Shown here piece by piece: positions 12,660 through 17,640 of a DNA stretch of 17,640 bases (positions within the stretch are counted from its first letter, which is position 1; each line of letters begins with the position of its first letter). The translations under genes and the position numbers were made by a program. Below the pieces are notes generated by a model. It saw only the letters and a list, made by a program, of their open reading frames with translations, ran no database searches and was not told the DNA's origin. Where the stretch lies: NCBI GenBank assembly GCA_964472605.1, contig CAYYLG010000015.1, positions 1 to 17,640 of the forward strand. Reading direction: 5' to 3'. This DNA is from JANNXY01 sp964472605. GTDB taxonomy: Bacteria; Patescibacteriota; Minisyncoccia; Phycocordibacterales; CAIZIN01.

Positions 12660-13643
12660 TTATATCAATTTACTCAATCTACTCAAACCATCTCCAAATA
12701 TAAATAATTTTATTAACTCCATTTCATTCTGAATAAATTTATTGTTTTTTGGATTACCGTCTTTGTAGTAACCATCCTCAAGCCAAGTAGATAGACCAGT
12801 TTGTCGTAAACGTAATCTGAGACCTTCAATTAATAATTCTTTGGATATTGGAAAACTTTTCATATATCCGCGAACAAATGGTATTGCATCATTAAATCCC
12901 TTATCCTCATTAAATCCAAGTGAAAAACATATATAAAAAATTGATCTAGCTAATTCATAAGCTCTTGGCGAATATTCTGTTTTTTCCCAATCACATATAC
13001 CTACAATTTCCCTACTATCTTTATCGAACAGTAAGTTACCTGCATGGTAGTCACCATGAATTAATGTATCACTTTCTGGATAACCTATATCTTCCAATTT
13101 TTCTAGTGAATCCAACTTCAGATTAATATATGAAATAAATAATTCATCAATAGAATCATGTACATCCTTTCGGATAATCTGATCCTTATAATCATTTAAA
13201 ATTTTAGTTTTATTTTCTTGCGATGTAATTTTGAATGGATGAATTTTCAAGTTATCTGGAATATTGCTGTTCCCAACTTTGTGTATCTTACCTAGGAGTT
13301 CACCCATTCTTTCATAATCTGCATCGATATAAATATGAGATCTATCACTATCAATAAACGGATAAACAGTATAGCAAGCATCATCATAAATAAACTCATG
13401 TTGACCATCTGTATCAGTAATTCTACAGATGGCAGGTATACCATTCTCAGACATGAATCTCTCAACATTATAAATATAATTCGATCTTTCCTTTGCCTTA
13501 CTACGTATACCTTTCAGAAAATATTTACCCTTAATGGTGGCGATTAAAAAATTTTCATTTAATGCACCTTCTTCAATTTTGCTAAAATCTAGCACATCTC
13601 CCAGTCCATATTTCTCGGTAATTTTATTTAGAATTTCAATCAT
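12660..13643 (-). CDS. Aminoglycoside/choline/homoserine kinase-fold phosphotransferase (APH family)
   Basis: 327 residues, complete. The N-lobe has GKYFLKGIR with the likely ATP-binding Lys44. The catalytic loop is LIHGDYHAGNLLFD (195-207; D198 catalytic, N203 metal-binding), and the metal-binding Asp is D218 in GICDWEKTEYSPRAYELARS. These are the Brenner-type motifs of the APH superfamily. Substrates range from aminoglycosides to homoserine, choline and sugars; nothing here singles one out, so a resistance role should not be assumed. The gene is more AT-rich than its ribosomal neighbours (many Ile, Asn, Asp and Lys codons), which fits an accessory gene. It has its own start about 40 nt after the upstream unknown gene, with AT-rich -10-like sequence next to the ATG. 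Confidence 0.9.
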   Translation of the reverse strand: MIEILNKITEKYGLGDVLDFSKIEEGALNENFLIATIKGKYFLKGIRSKAKERSNYIYNVERFMSENGIPAICRITDTDGQHEFIYDDACYTVYPFIDSDRSHIYIDADYERMGELLGKIHKVGNSNIPDNLKIHPFKITSQENKTKILNDYKDQIIRKDVHDSIDELFISYINLKLDSLEKLEDIGYPESDTLIHGDYHAGNLLFDKDSREIVGICDWEKTEYSPRAYELARSIFYICFSLGFNEDKGFNDAIPFVRGYMKSFPISKELLIEGLRLRLRQTGLSTWLEDGYYKDGNPKNNKFIQNEMELIKLFIFGDGLSRLSKLI

Positions 13644-13683
13644 TAAATAATACTATCACGTCAAATAAAAAATTCCGAAAACC

Positions 13684-14190
13684 CTAGAGCTCGCGGAAGA
13701 TCCACCAAAAGTCCCCAGTAAATCTCAAATTTGGATGGCAAGATGAATGACTGATACCCAGCGTTTCATCAGCCATCTTTTCAAGAACAAGAATTTTCGG
13801 AAAATCATGTGGCCTTTTCGATGTTTGGACCGGCTTCATGCCAACGCGTACCAGTCTGTCTGGATAATCCTTATGCTTATCCCAGTTAAGTCTAAGGAAA
13901 AGCGCATCATGAGGTAAGCACAATCCAAGGCCAAGTTTCCTTAAAACTTCTTCATCATTAAACTTATCTGGAACATACTTTCCATCTGCCCTTACTTCTG
14001 GGGCTGGATCGAGCAGATTAACCAGGTTTCCTAGAACGAAATTACCTCTCCAATCACTTTCTCTGCGTTTCCTGCGTAGGAGTTTTACCGCCCACTCACT
14101 AAGCTTCACACCTGAAGCTCGAACATCTTTGACTGTGACTGGTTCATACGGACCAATTCTTTGGATAATTCTTTCAGATAATGGGAGCAT
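13684..14190 (-). CDS. Unknown protein, 168 residues
   Basis: I do not recognise this protein. The ATG at 14190 (MLPLSERIIQRIGPYEP) is chosen because the longer frame would start at a TTG inside the rplU terminator. There is no signal peptide or membrane segment. The N-terminal half (VTVKDVRASGVKLSEWAVKL, LRRKRRESDWRGNF) is basic and could be a small winged-helix-like region. The C-terminal half carries scattered aromatic and His residues (LPHDALFLRLNW, ISHSSCHPNLRF) and ends GDFWWIFREL. Its codon use is less AT-biased than that of the APH-fold gene beside it. TATTAT lies about 18-20 nt upstream of the ATG. No pathway is suggested by its neighbours. Confidence 0.6.
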   Translation of the reverse strand: MLPLSERIIQRIGPYEPVTVKDVRASGVKLSEWAVKLLRRKRRESDWRGNFVLGNLVNLLDPAPEVRADGKYVPDKFNDEEVLRKLGLGLCLPHDALFLRLNWDKHKDYPDRLVRVGMKPVQTSKRPHDFPKILVLEKMADETLGISHSSCHPNLRFTGDFWWIFREL

Positions 14191-14230
14191 ACTAAAAGCG
14201 AGATTAGCATAATACTTTAAAAAAGCAATT

Positions 14231-14258
14231 AAAAAACCTCCCAATCAGGAGGTTTTTT
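14231..14258. terminator. Terminator after rplU
   Basis: Stem CCTCC/GGAGG (14237-14241 with 14248-14252), loop CAATCA, A6 before and T6 after; functional for rplU on the minus strand. Similar to the rpmA terminator. Confidence 0.88.
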
Positions 14259-14263
14259 GTTTA

Positions 14264-14578
14264 TTAAACTTTAGTTATCTTAACTTTGAAATGAGGCTGT
14301 TTGTGGCCGTTTTTCTTGAAATAGCGAGATTTTTGCTTGTATTTGATTACTGTAACCTTTTTGTTTCTTCCAATAGAAGCGATCTCACCCTCTACCTTGG
14401 CACCAGATACTACTGGAGCTCCAACGTTTGTAGAATCACCATCCTGAGTTAGCAAAACCTCATCAAAAGTAAGCTTGTCACCTACCTTGAAATCACCCTT
14501 GATTTTCTCAATTGTAATGGTATCGCCAGAAGCGACCTTGTATTGCTTTCCACCTGTCTTAATTACTGCAAAATTCAT
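14264..14578 (-). CDS. rplU: 50S ribosomal protein L21
   Basis: 104 residues, complete. It starts MNFAVIKTGGKQYKV and contains GDTITIEKI, GDKLTFDEVLL, GAPVVSGAKVEGEI and the basic C-terminal block YKQKSRYFKKNGHKQPHFKVKI, all standard L21. L21 is an early-assembly 50S protein bound to 23S rRNA. The usual partner L27 is not downstream but 8 kb away on the other strand. The gene stands alone, with a terminator directly after it. TAATAT lies 9 nt before the ATG, implying a very short leader; the promoter's -35 would fall close to the assembly gap. Confidence 0.98.
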   Translation of the reverse strand: MNFAVIKTGGKQYKVASGDTITIEKIKGDFKVGDKLTFDEVLLTQDGDSTNVGAPVVSGAKVEGEIASIGRNKKVTVIKYKQKSRYFKKNGHKQPHFKVKITKV

Positions 14579-14616
14579 AGTTTCCCTATATTACCTGAAA
14601 ATAAAAAATATGCAAC

Positions 14617-14716
14617 NNNNNNNNNNNNNNNNNNNNNNNNNNNNNNNNNNNNNNNNNNNNNNNNNNNNNNNNNNNNNNNNNNNNNNNNNNNNNNNNNNNN
14701 NNNNNNNNNNNNNNNN
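14617..14716. other. Assembly gap (100 N)
   Basis: Exactly 100 N, probably a scaffolding placeholder, so the true distance is unknown. It removes the 3' end of the TrpC-like gene and its terminator. Confidence 0.99.
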
Positions 14717-15119
14717 CCTTTACTCCTCCAGTATTTAAATCCCTAGAATTCCAAACACATTTCACATTAGTCGGAATTTTCTTCAGCTCCTCTATGGTAT
14801 TTGGTTCAATCAAACATTTATCTAAATATTTATTATCTGGTAGCCTACCCACCACTAAACAATAATCCGCACCACAATCAAAAGCTTTTGCCACATCTTC
14901 ATCTGTAGCATGTATACCCTTGGCCAAAATCGGCTTACTGGTCAACTCTCTCGCTTTTTTAATTAAATTAAAACTACCTCCCCATCTGGGATCAGTATGG
15001 ACGGAAATCCAATCACCGTAGGTGTTTGCAATTTGAAAGAGTTCCTCCCATGTCTTGTCAGATTTAAATCCAAAGGGTGACTCTATTTTTACTTCCGCAA
15101 TGAAAATCGGTTTATTCAT
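14717..15119 (-). CDS. Indole-3-glycerol-phosphate synthase-like protein, 3'-truncated by the gap
   Basis: 134 residues are readable from the ATG at 15119. It overlaps the rmuC end by 8 nt, so it is translationally coupled. TIM-barrel pieces match TrpC: FIAEVKIESPFG (E9 and K11 in place of the usual E-x-K-x-x-SP), WISVHTDPRWGGSF (usual SVLTD, FGG), PILAKGIHATDEDVAKA (K67 at the catalytic Lys of the usual KDFI), CGADYCLVV and VWNSRDLNT (usual NNRDL). TrpC closes the indole ring in tryptophan synthesis. The usual KDFI, YQI and LL motifs are changed, and no other trp gene is visible, so it may act on another substrate. The C-terminal phosphate-binding part is missing because of the gap. Confidence 0.8.
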
Positions 15120-16173
15120 CTTCCCTCTCCGGCTTATCGATAACAAGGCTATCAATCCCTGGAGCGATGCCTGAGATACGCAAAATATCTTTATCAATTT
15201 TCTTCAATTCCTTACCAGAGCTATTGTAGTGGTTAACGGTTGTAGCCAGGGCGTTACCGAGCTTAGAATGATACTCCTCATATCCCTTTATATGCTTACC
15301 AAGCTCATCTACACGCTTTACTATGTCCTTAGCCGTTTCCTCTATCTGCATGGCTTTTAGGCCTTGTAAGACGGTCTGGAGGTATGCTAGGAATGATGTT
15401 GGTGAGACGATTATTACCTTATATTTGGATGCTGCTCGCTGTATGAGGCTCTCTGTATCTTCATCCTTTAACGCCCCTATCCTATTTACAAGAAGATCAT
15501 AATAAATTGCTTCATGCGGAATGAACATAAAGGCAAAATCCATCGTATCTTCTGAAGGTTTAATGTATTTAGACGTCTCAACAATTCGATTCTTCAAATC
15601 ATTCACAAAGAGCTTTTCTAGCTTTTCCTTCTCCGCTTCATTTCTCTCCTCGATAATTCGATTATAGTTCTCGAGTGAAAATTTAGAATCGACTGGAATT
15701 ATTTTATCTTTAACCCTAACTATCGCATCAACAATATTTCCATCTGCAAAAGCATATTGCATTTGGAAGCTTCCTGGTGGCAAAACATTTTTGAGTAATG
15801 TCTCAAGATAATATTCACCGAGTATCCCACGTTGTTTTGGATTCTTCAAAATATCCTGGAGAGATTGGAGCTGATCAGCAAAGCCTACCACCTGTCTGTT
15901 AGTCTCATCGAGCTTAGTTAGTCCCTCTGTTACTTCCTTAATTAATTTCGCTGATTCTCCGAATTGATTTCGCACAGCATCATAGACAAACTTACTAGAC
16001 TCACCGATCTTTTGATCAACTGTCTTTGAGAGATTATTCATTTGATCAAGTAGGAGCCTGAGGCCCTGAGAGTCATCCTTTTTCTCCTCTTTCTGCCCAA
16101 AAAGCTTAAATAAAATTACTATATTAATACCAATAACCGCGAGCAAAGCTACTATGAGTACTGAATTTGTCAT
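15112..16173 (-). CDS. rmuC: DNA recombination protein RmuC
   Basis: 353 residues from the ATG at 16173; a longer frame to 16278 overlaps the divergent yqeY gene and is not convincing. An N-terminal membrane anchor (3-22, NSVLIVALLAVIGINIVILF) is followed by a coiled-coil stalk (35-110). The RmuC domain (about 115-310) begins KQRGILGEYYLETLL and contains VDAIVRVKDKIIPVDSKF, in which D149, D162 and K164 form a PD-(D/E)xK-type nuclease site. Later blocks are FMFIPHEAIY and VIIVSPTSFLAYLQTV, both typical. RmuC limits rearrangement at inverted repeats and has been linked to phage defence in some bacteria. It is upstream of, and overlaps, the TrpC-like gene. The start is probably leaderless. Confidence 0.96.
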   Translation of the reverse strand: MTNSVLIVALLAVIGINIVILFKLFGQKEEKKDDSQGLRLLLDQMNNLSKTVDQKIGESSKFVYDAVRNQFGESAKLIKEVTEGLTKLDETNRQVVGFADQLQSLQDILKNPKQRGILGEYYLETLLKNVLPPGSFQMQYAFADGNIVDAIVRVKDKIIPVDSKFSLENYNRIIEERNEAEKEKLEKLFVNDLKNRIVETSKYIKPSEDTMDFAFMFIPHEAIYYDLLVNRIGALKDEDTESLIQRAASKYKVIIVSPTSFLAYLQTVLQGLKAMQIEETAKDIVKRVDELGKHIKGYEEYHSKLGNALATTVNHYNSSGKELKKIDKDILRISGIAPGIDSLVIDKPEREDE

Positions 16174-16175
16174 GA

Positions 16176-16185
16176 TAGAATCATA
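16176..16185. promoter_or_regulatory. Overlapping divergent -10 boxes of rmuC and yqeY
   Basis: Plus strand: TAGAAT (16176-16181), 6 nt, ATG of the yqeY-like gene. Minus strand: TATGAT (16185-16180), 6 nt, ATG of rmuC. The boxes share two base pairs, and the start codons are 14 bp apart. Confidence 0.55.
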
Positions 16186-16187
16186 AC

Positions 16188-16637
16188 ATGATACATGAAA
16201 ATCTAAAGAAAGAGATGGTGGAAGCAATGCGTGCCAAGGAGACTGTGAAGCTCGCTGTGATCCGCAGTTTACTCGCATTATTTCAAAGTGAATTAATTGC
16301 TAAGGGCTCAAATGATCCATTCATAAACGATGACGGGGCTATGACCCTGATCAAACGCGCAGTAAAGCAACGTAAGGATTCTATCGAACAATTTGAAAAA
16401 GGTGGGCGCCCAGAACTCGCTGAGACAGAGAAAGCAGAGCTCGTAATCCTCGAAGCTTACCTCCCCGCCCAAATGTCTCTAGATGAGATTAAAAAAATTG
16501 CTGAAGTAAAGAAAACTGAACTTGCTGTAACTGACAAATCAAAACTCGGGATACTTGTTGGTGCTGTAATGAAGGCAACCTCAGGACAGGCTGATGGAGC
16601 TCTGGTAAAGAAAGTTGTGGAAAACTTATTTACATAA
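16188..16637 (+). CDS. GatB/YqeY domain protein
   Basis: 149 residues, the usual length for free-standing YqeY proteins. It starts MIHENLKKEMVEAMRAKE and contains LAVIRSLLALFQSEL, IKRAVKQRKDSIEQFEKGGRPELAETEKAELVILEAYLP (family core, residues about 55-95) and KLGILVGAVMKATSGQADGALV near the end. The domain is related to the tail of GatB, the amidotransferase subunit that makes Gln-tRNA from Glu-tRNA, and may bind tRNA; the function of stand-alone YqeY is not settled. It has no Shine-Dalgarno sequence and is predicted to be leaderless. Its stop codon overlaps the next promoter's -35/spacer junction. Confidence 0.95.
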   Translation: MIHENLKKEMVEAMRAKETVKLAVIRSLLALFQSELIAKGSNDPFINDDGAMTLIKRAVKQRKDSIEQFEKGGRPELAETEKAELVILEAYLPAQMSLDEIKKIAEVKKTELAVTDKSKLGILVGAVMKATSGQADGALVKKVVENLFT

Positions 16638-16657
16638 TATTATTTTAATTGTATAAT
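16629..16657 (+). promoter_or_regulatory. Promoter of the unknown acidic protein gene
   Basis: TTTACA (16629-16634), 17-bp spacer, TATAAT (16652-16657). The -35 box lies in the last codons of the yqeY-like gene. The predicted start at about 16664 gives a leader of some 8 nt to the ATG at 16672. Confidence 0.7.
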
Positions 16658-16671
16658 TTTAATTGGAAACG

Positions 16672-17067
16672 ATGATTAATCCTGAACAAAACATAGGAAT
16701 AAGCCATCATCATGATTCTGACCCTTTCCCGCCTTCGTTGGTTAACGACGCTCTTGATACCGTCCTCAAGGAAATAAATGGGGATATGAAAAGGTTTGGT
16801 CTAGTTAGCACCAGAATTGCAAAATCATTAGTCAACGAAGCCGAAGTTGACGATATGGTTCATGCGATTTCAAGAGTGGCCCAGCACAGAAAGAAAATGA
16901 AAGAGGAGTCCAAGAGAATAAGTAAATCTGCTGATGCTATGAAGGTCGTATCAAAGAGAGGTGATCCGAATTTTGATGATGAGATTGACACAGACTTAGT
17001 TATGCGTGCACGAAATGGTGATGTGGATGATGAATCCCTCCCTTCCGTTGCAAACGTCAGTGACTAG
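16672..17067 (+). CDS. Unknown soluble acidic protein
   Basis: 131 residues from the ATG at 16672; a TTG at 16663 would add three (MET). I do not recognise it. A short His/Asp-rich start (ISHHHDSDPFPPS) is followed by a helical middle part (LVNDALDTVLKEINGDMKRF, VNEAEVDDMVHAISRVAQHRKKMKEESKRI). The tail is polar and acidic (DPNFDDEIDTDLVMRARNGDVDDE) and probably disordered. There is no signal peptide or membrane helix. The good promoter, the protein-like composition and the absence of overlap make it a credible gene. The 64 bases to the tRNA carry a T-rich run without a clear hairpin. Confidence 0.65.
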   Translation: MINPEQNIGISHHHDSDPFPPSLVNDALDTVLKEINGDMKRFGLVSTRIAKSLVNEAEVDDMVHAISRVAQHRKKMKEESKRISKSADAMKVVSKRGDPNFDDEIDTDLVMRARNGDVDDESLPSVANVSD

Positions 17068-17093
17068 GTTTTTTATTTTGTTTAAACTGTCTT

Positions 17094-17121
17094 TTGCCAA
17101 ATCCTAAAAAAATGTTATATT
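17094..17121 (+). promoter_or_regulatory. tRNA-Glu promoter
   Basis: TTGCCA (17094-17099), 16-bp spacer, TATATT (17116-17121); predicted start about 17128, four bases before the mature tRNA. Confidence 0.65.
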
Positions 17122-17131
17122 TCTCCTACAT

Positions 17132-17203
17132 GGCCCTATCGTCTAACGGTTAGGACGGAGCCTTCTCAAGGCTCAAATCGGGGTTCGATTCCCCGTAGGG
17201 TCA
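17132..17203 (+). tRNA. tRNA-Glu (anticodon CTC)
   Basis: 72 nt. The acceptor stem GGCCCTA pairs with TAGGGTC (one G-U). The D-arm contains TCTAACGGTTAGGA. The anticodon arm is GAGCC-TTCTCAA-GGCTC with anticodon CTC. The T-arm is CGGGG-TTCGATT-CCCCG. The discriminator base is A and CCA is not encoded. All parts match bacterial tRNA-Glu, so it is charged by the GltX whose gene opens the window. A strong terminator follows. Confidence 0.97.
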
Positions 17204-17229
17204 CAAAATTTTGTAGGTAAATTTTGTGA
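17201..17229. repeat. 11-bp inverted repeat overlapping the tRNA 3' end
   Basis: TCACAAAATTT (17201-17211) and AAATTTTGTGA (17219-17229), perfect arms, 7-nt loop. The first three bases are the tRNA's own 3' end. It may shape 3'-end processing of the precursor. Confidence 0.8.
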
Positions 17230-17230
17230 T

Positions 17231-17261
17231 GAAAAAACACACTTACCCAGTGTGTTTTTTC
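17231..17261. terminator. Terminator after tRNA-Glu
   Basis: Perfect 12-bp repeat GAAAAAACACAC/GTGTGTTTTTTC with 7-nt loop, A-rich on one side and T-rich on the other. It can serve the tRNA (+) and murF (-). Confidence 0.88.
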
Positions 17262-17265
17262 AGAA

Positions 17266-17346
17266 TCGAAAGCCGGAGCGCGATAATGCGAGGCGGGGTC
17301 GCGAACAAAACTAGCTGGTTTTGACTTGTGACCGATTCCCTTTCGA
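17266..17346. repeat. Composite hairpin element B downstream of murF
   Basis: The outer inverted repeat TCGAAAG/CTTTCGA (17266-17272 with 17340-17346) encloses two parts. The first is the GC-rich core AGCGCGA-TAAT-GCGAGG (17277-17293). The second is a hairpin CAAAAC/GTTTTG with loop TAGCTG. Read on the murF strand, the order is outer arm, hairpin, CCTCGC-N4-TCGCGCT core, outer arm: the same order as element A after dnaB. The remaining bases to murF (17347-17389) hold no gene. Confidence 0.6.
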
Positions 17347-17389
17347 CGGAAAGCAAATTATTGTGGCTGACAAGAGTCACGAATTAAAT

Positions 17390-17640
17390 TTACTTCCTTT
17401 CCCAAATATCTTCTTGCCTTACAAGTAATTCCTTAGCTCTAGCCGGTTCTGCCATAATTTCCTTAACGATCTTTTCCATACGAGAACCCTGAGAACCCTT
17501 CACCAGCACCAAGTCCCCTTTTGCAGTTTTCTTATGTACATAATCCCCTGCCTCATTTGAGTGTTTATATGAATGGATTTTTCCGTGATGCATATGAGCT
17601 TCCTTAGCTCCATGAGCAAAGTCTTCTGCACGCAATCCAA
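17390..17640 (-). CDS. murF: MurF-type Mur ligase, C-terminal fragment running off the window
   Basis: About 83 C-terminal residues; the frame is open to the window edge, so the TTG at 17635 is not the true start. The segment has AEDFAHGAKEAHM, a spacer, and then GDLVLVKGSQGSRMEKIVKEIM. The last block is the conserved end of UDP-N-acetylmuramoyl-tripeptide--D-alanyl-D-alanine ligase, domain 3. MurF adds D-Ala-D-Ala to the peptidoglycan precursor in the cytoplasm. Other Mur ligases share the fold, but KGSxGxRMExIVxxIM points to MurF. Composite element B and the tRNA terminator lie downstream. Confidence 0.85.
   Translation of the reverse strand, partial: GLRAEDFAHGAKEAHMHHGKIHSYKHSNEAGDYVHKKTAKGDLVLVKGSQGSRMEKIVKEIMAEPARAKELLVRQEDIWERK

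Noticed and set aside
12660..13643. Aminoglycoside resistance gene
   Set aside because: Only the general APH kinase motifs are present; the family has many non-resistance members and nothing here supports a drug substrate.
14191..14244. N-terminal extension of the unknown 168-residue protein
   Set aside because: It would start at a TTG inside the rplU terminator loop and adds a low-complexity hydrophobic stretch; the ATG at 14190 is better.
14475..14746. Plus-strand ORFs running through the gap
   Set aside because: They are made mostly of N and otherwise shadow rplU; no protein support.
16174..16278. N-terminal extension of RmuC
   Set aside because: It overlaps the divergent yqeY coding start, and the membrane anchor begins at the ATG at 16173.
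1..17640. CRISPR arrays, insertion sequences, integrases or a prophage
   Set aside because: No regularly spaced direct repeats and no transposase, integrase or phage genes were found.
1..17640. Use of the alternative genetic code with TGA as glycine
   Set aside because: No gene is interrupted by in-frame TGA; all families read through normally with the standard bacterial code.

Overview
The window is an AT-rich bacterial scaffold piece of 17.6 kb with one 100-N gap (14617-14716). It looks like a Candidate Phyla Radiation (Patescibacteria, most likely Parcubacteria) genome. The reasons are very compact genes, starts that mostly lack Shine-Dalgarno sequences, a small membrane protein ending in the Ada-like domain common in that group, a short secreted transglycosylase, a short GFIQ-type membrane protein, and housekeeping genes scattered rather than in their usual operons. 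This placement is an inference from gene style; no 16S rRNA is present. All 23 stop codons that can be read are TAA (15) or TAG (8); TGA is never used as a stop, and no intact gene carries it as a sense codon.

Layout. 1-2745 (+): the 3' part of gltX, an overlapping M23 peptidase with a coiled coil, and a small membrane protein, closed by a terminator. 2939-3480: a HAD-like protein, convergent with a transglycosylase-like protein. 4137-5706 (-): Ada-like membrane protein, DEDDh exonuclease-like protein and methyltransferase, head to tail. 5761-6033 (+): rpmA (L27). 6102-6929: a divergent pair, a DUF2384 (MbcA/ParS-like) mini-protein and an HTH protein, with a consensus promoter and a palindromic operator candidate between them. 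7030-8655 (-): rplI (L9) and an S41/CtpA protease. 8685-12269 (+): cysS, dnaB and recR. 12300-12612 (+): a promoter, a structured RNA of about 275 nt that I cannot assign to a known family, and its terminator. 12660-14578 (-): an APH-fold kinase, an unknown protein and rplU (L21). 14717-16173 (-): a TrpC-like gene cut by the gap, and rmuC. 16188-17067 (+): yqeY-like gene and an unknown acidic protein. 17132-17203 (+): tRNA-Glu(CTC). 17390-17640 (-): the C-terminus of murF, running off the window.

Most genes serve translation (gltX, cysS, rpmA, rplI, rplU, tRNA-Glu, yqeY), replication and repair (dnaB, recR, rmuC, exonuclease-like) and the cell envelope (M23, SLT-like, CtpA, murF). No complete pathway operon, mobile element or CRISPR array is present.

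The signals most worth following up are: the independently transcribed structured RNA at about 12334-12610; two related composite hairpin elements with a shared core AGCGCGA-N4-GCGAGG, downstream of dnaB and of murF; a recurring arrangement of -10 box, 6 nt, ATG that implies leaderless mRNAs, including a divergent rmuC/yqeY pair only 14 bp apart; a tRNA T-arm mimic fused to a terminator at 6883-6929; and a perfect 32-bp palindrome at 6961-6992.
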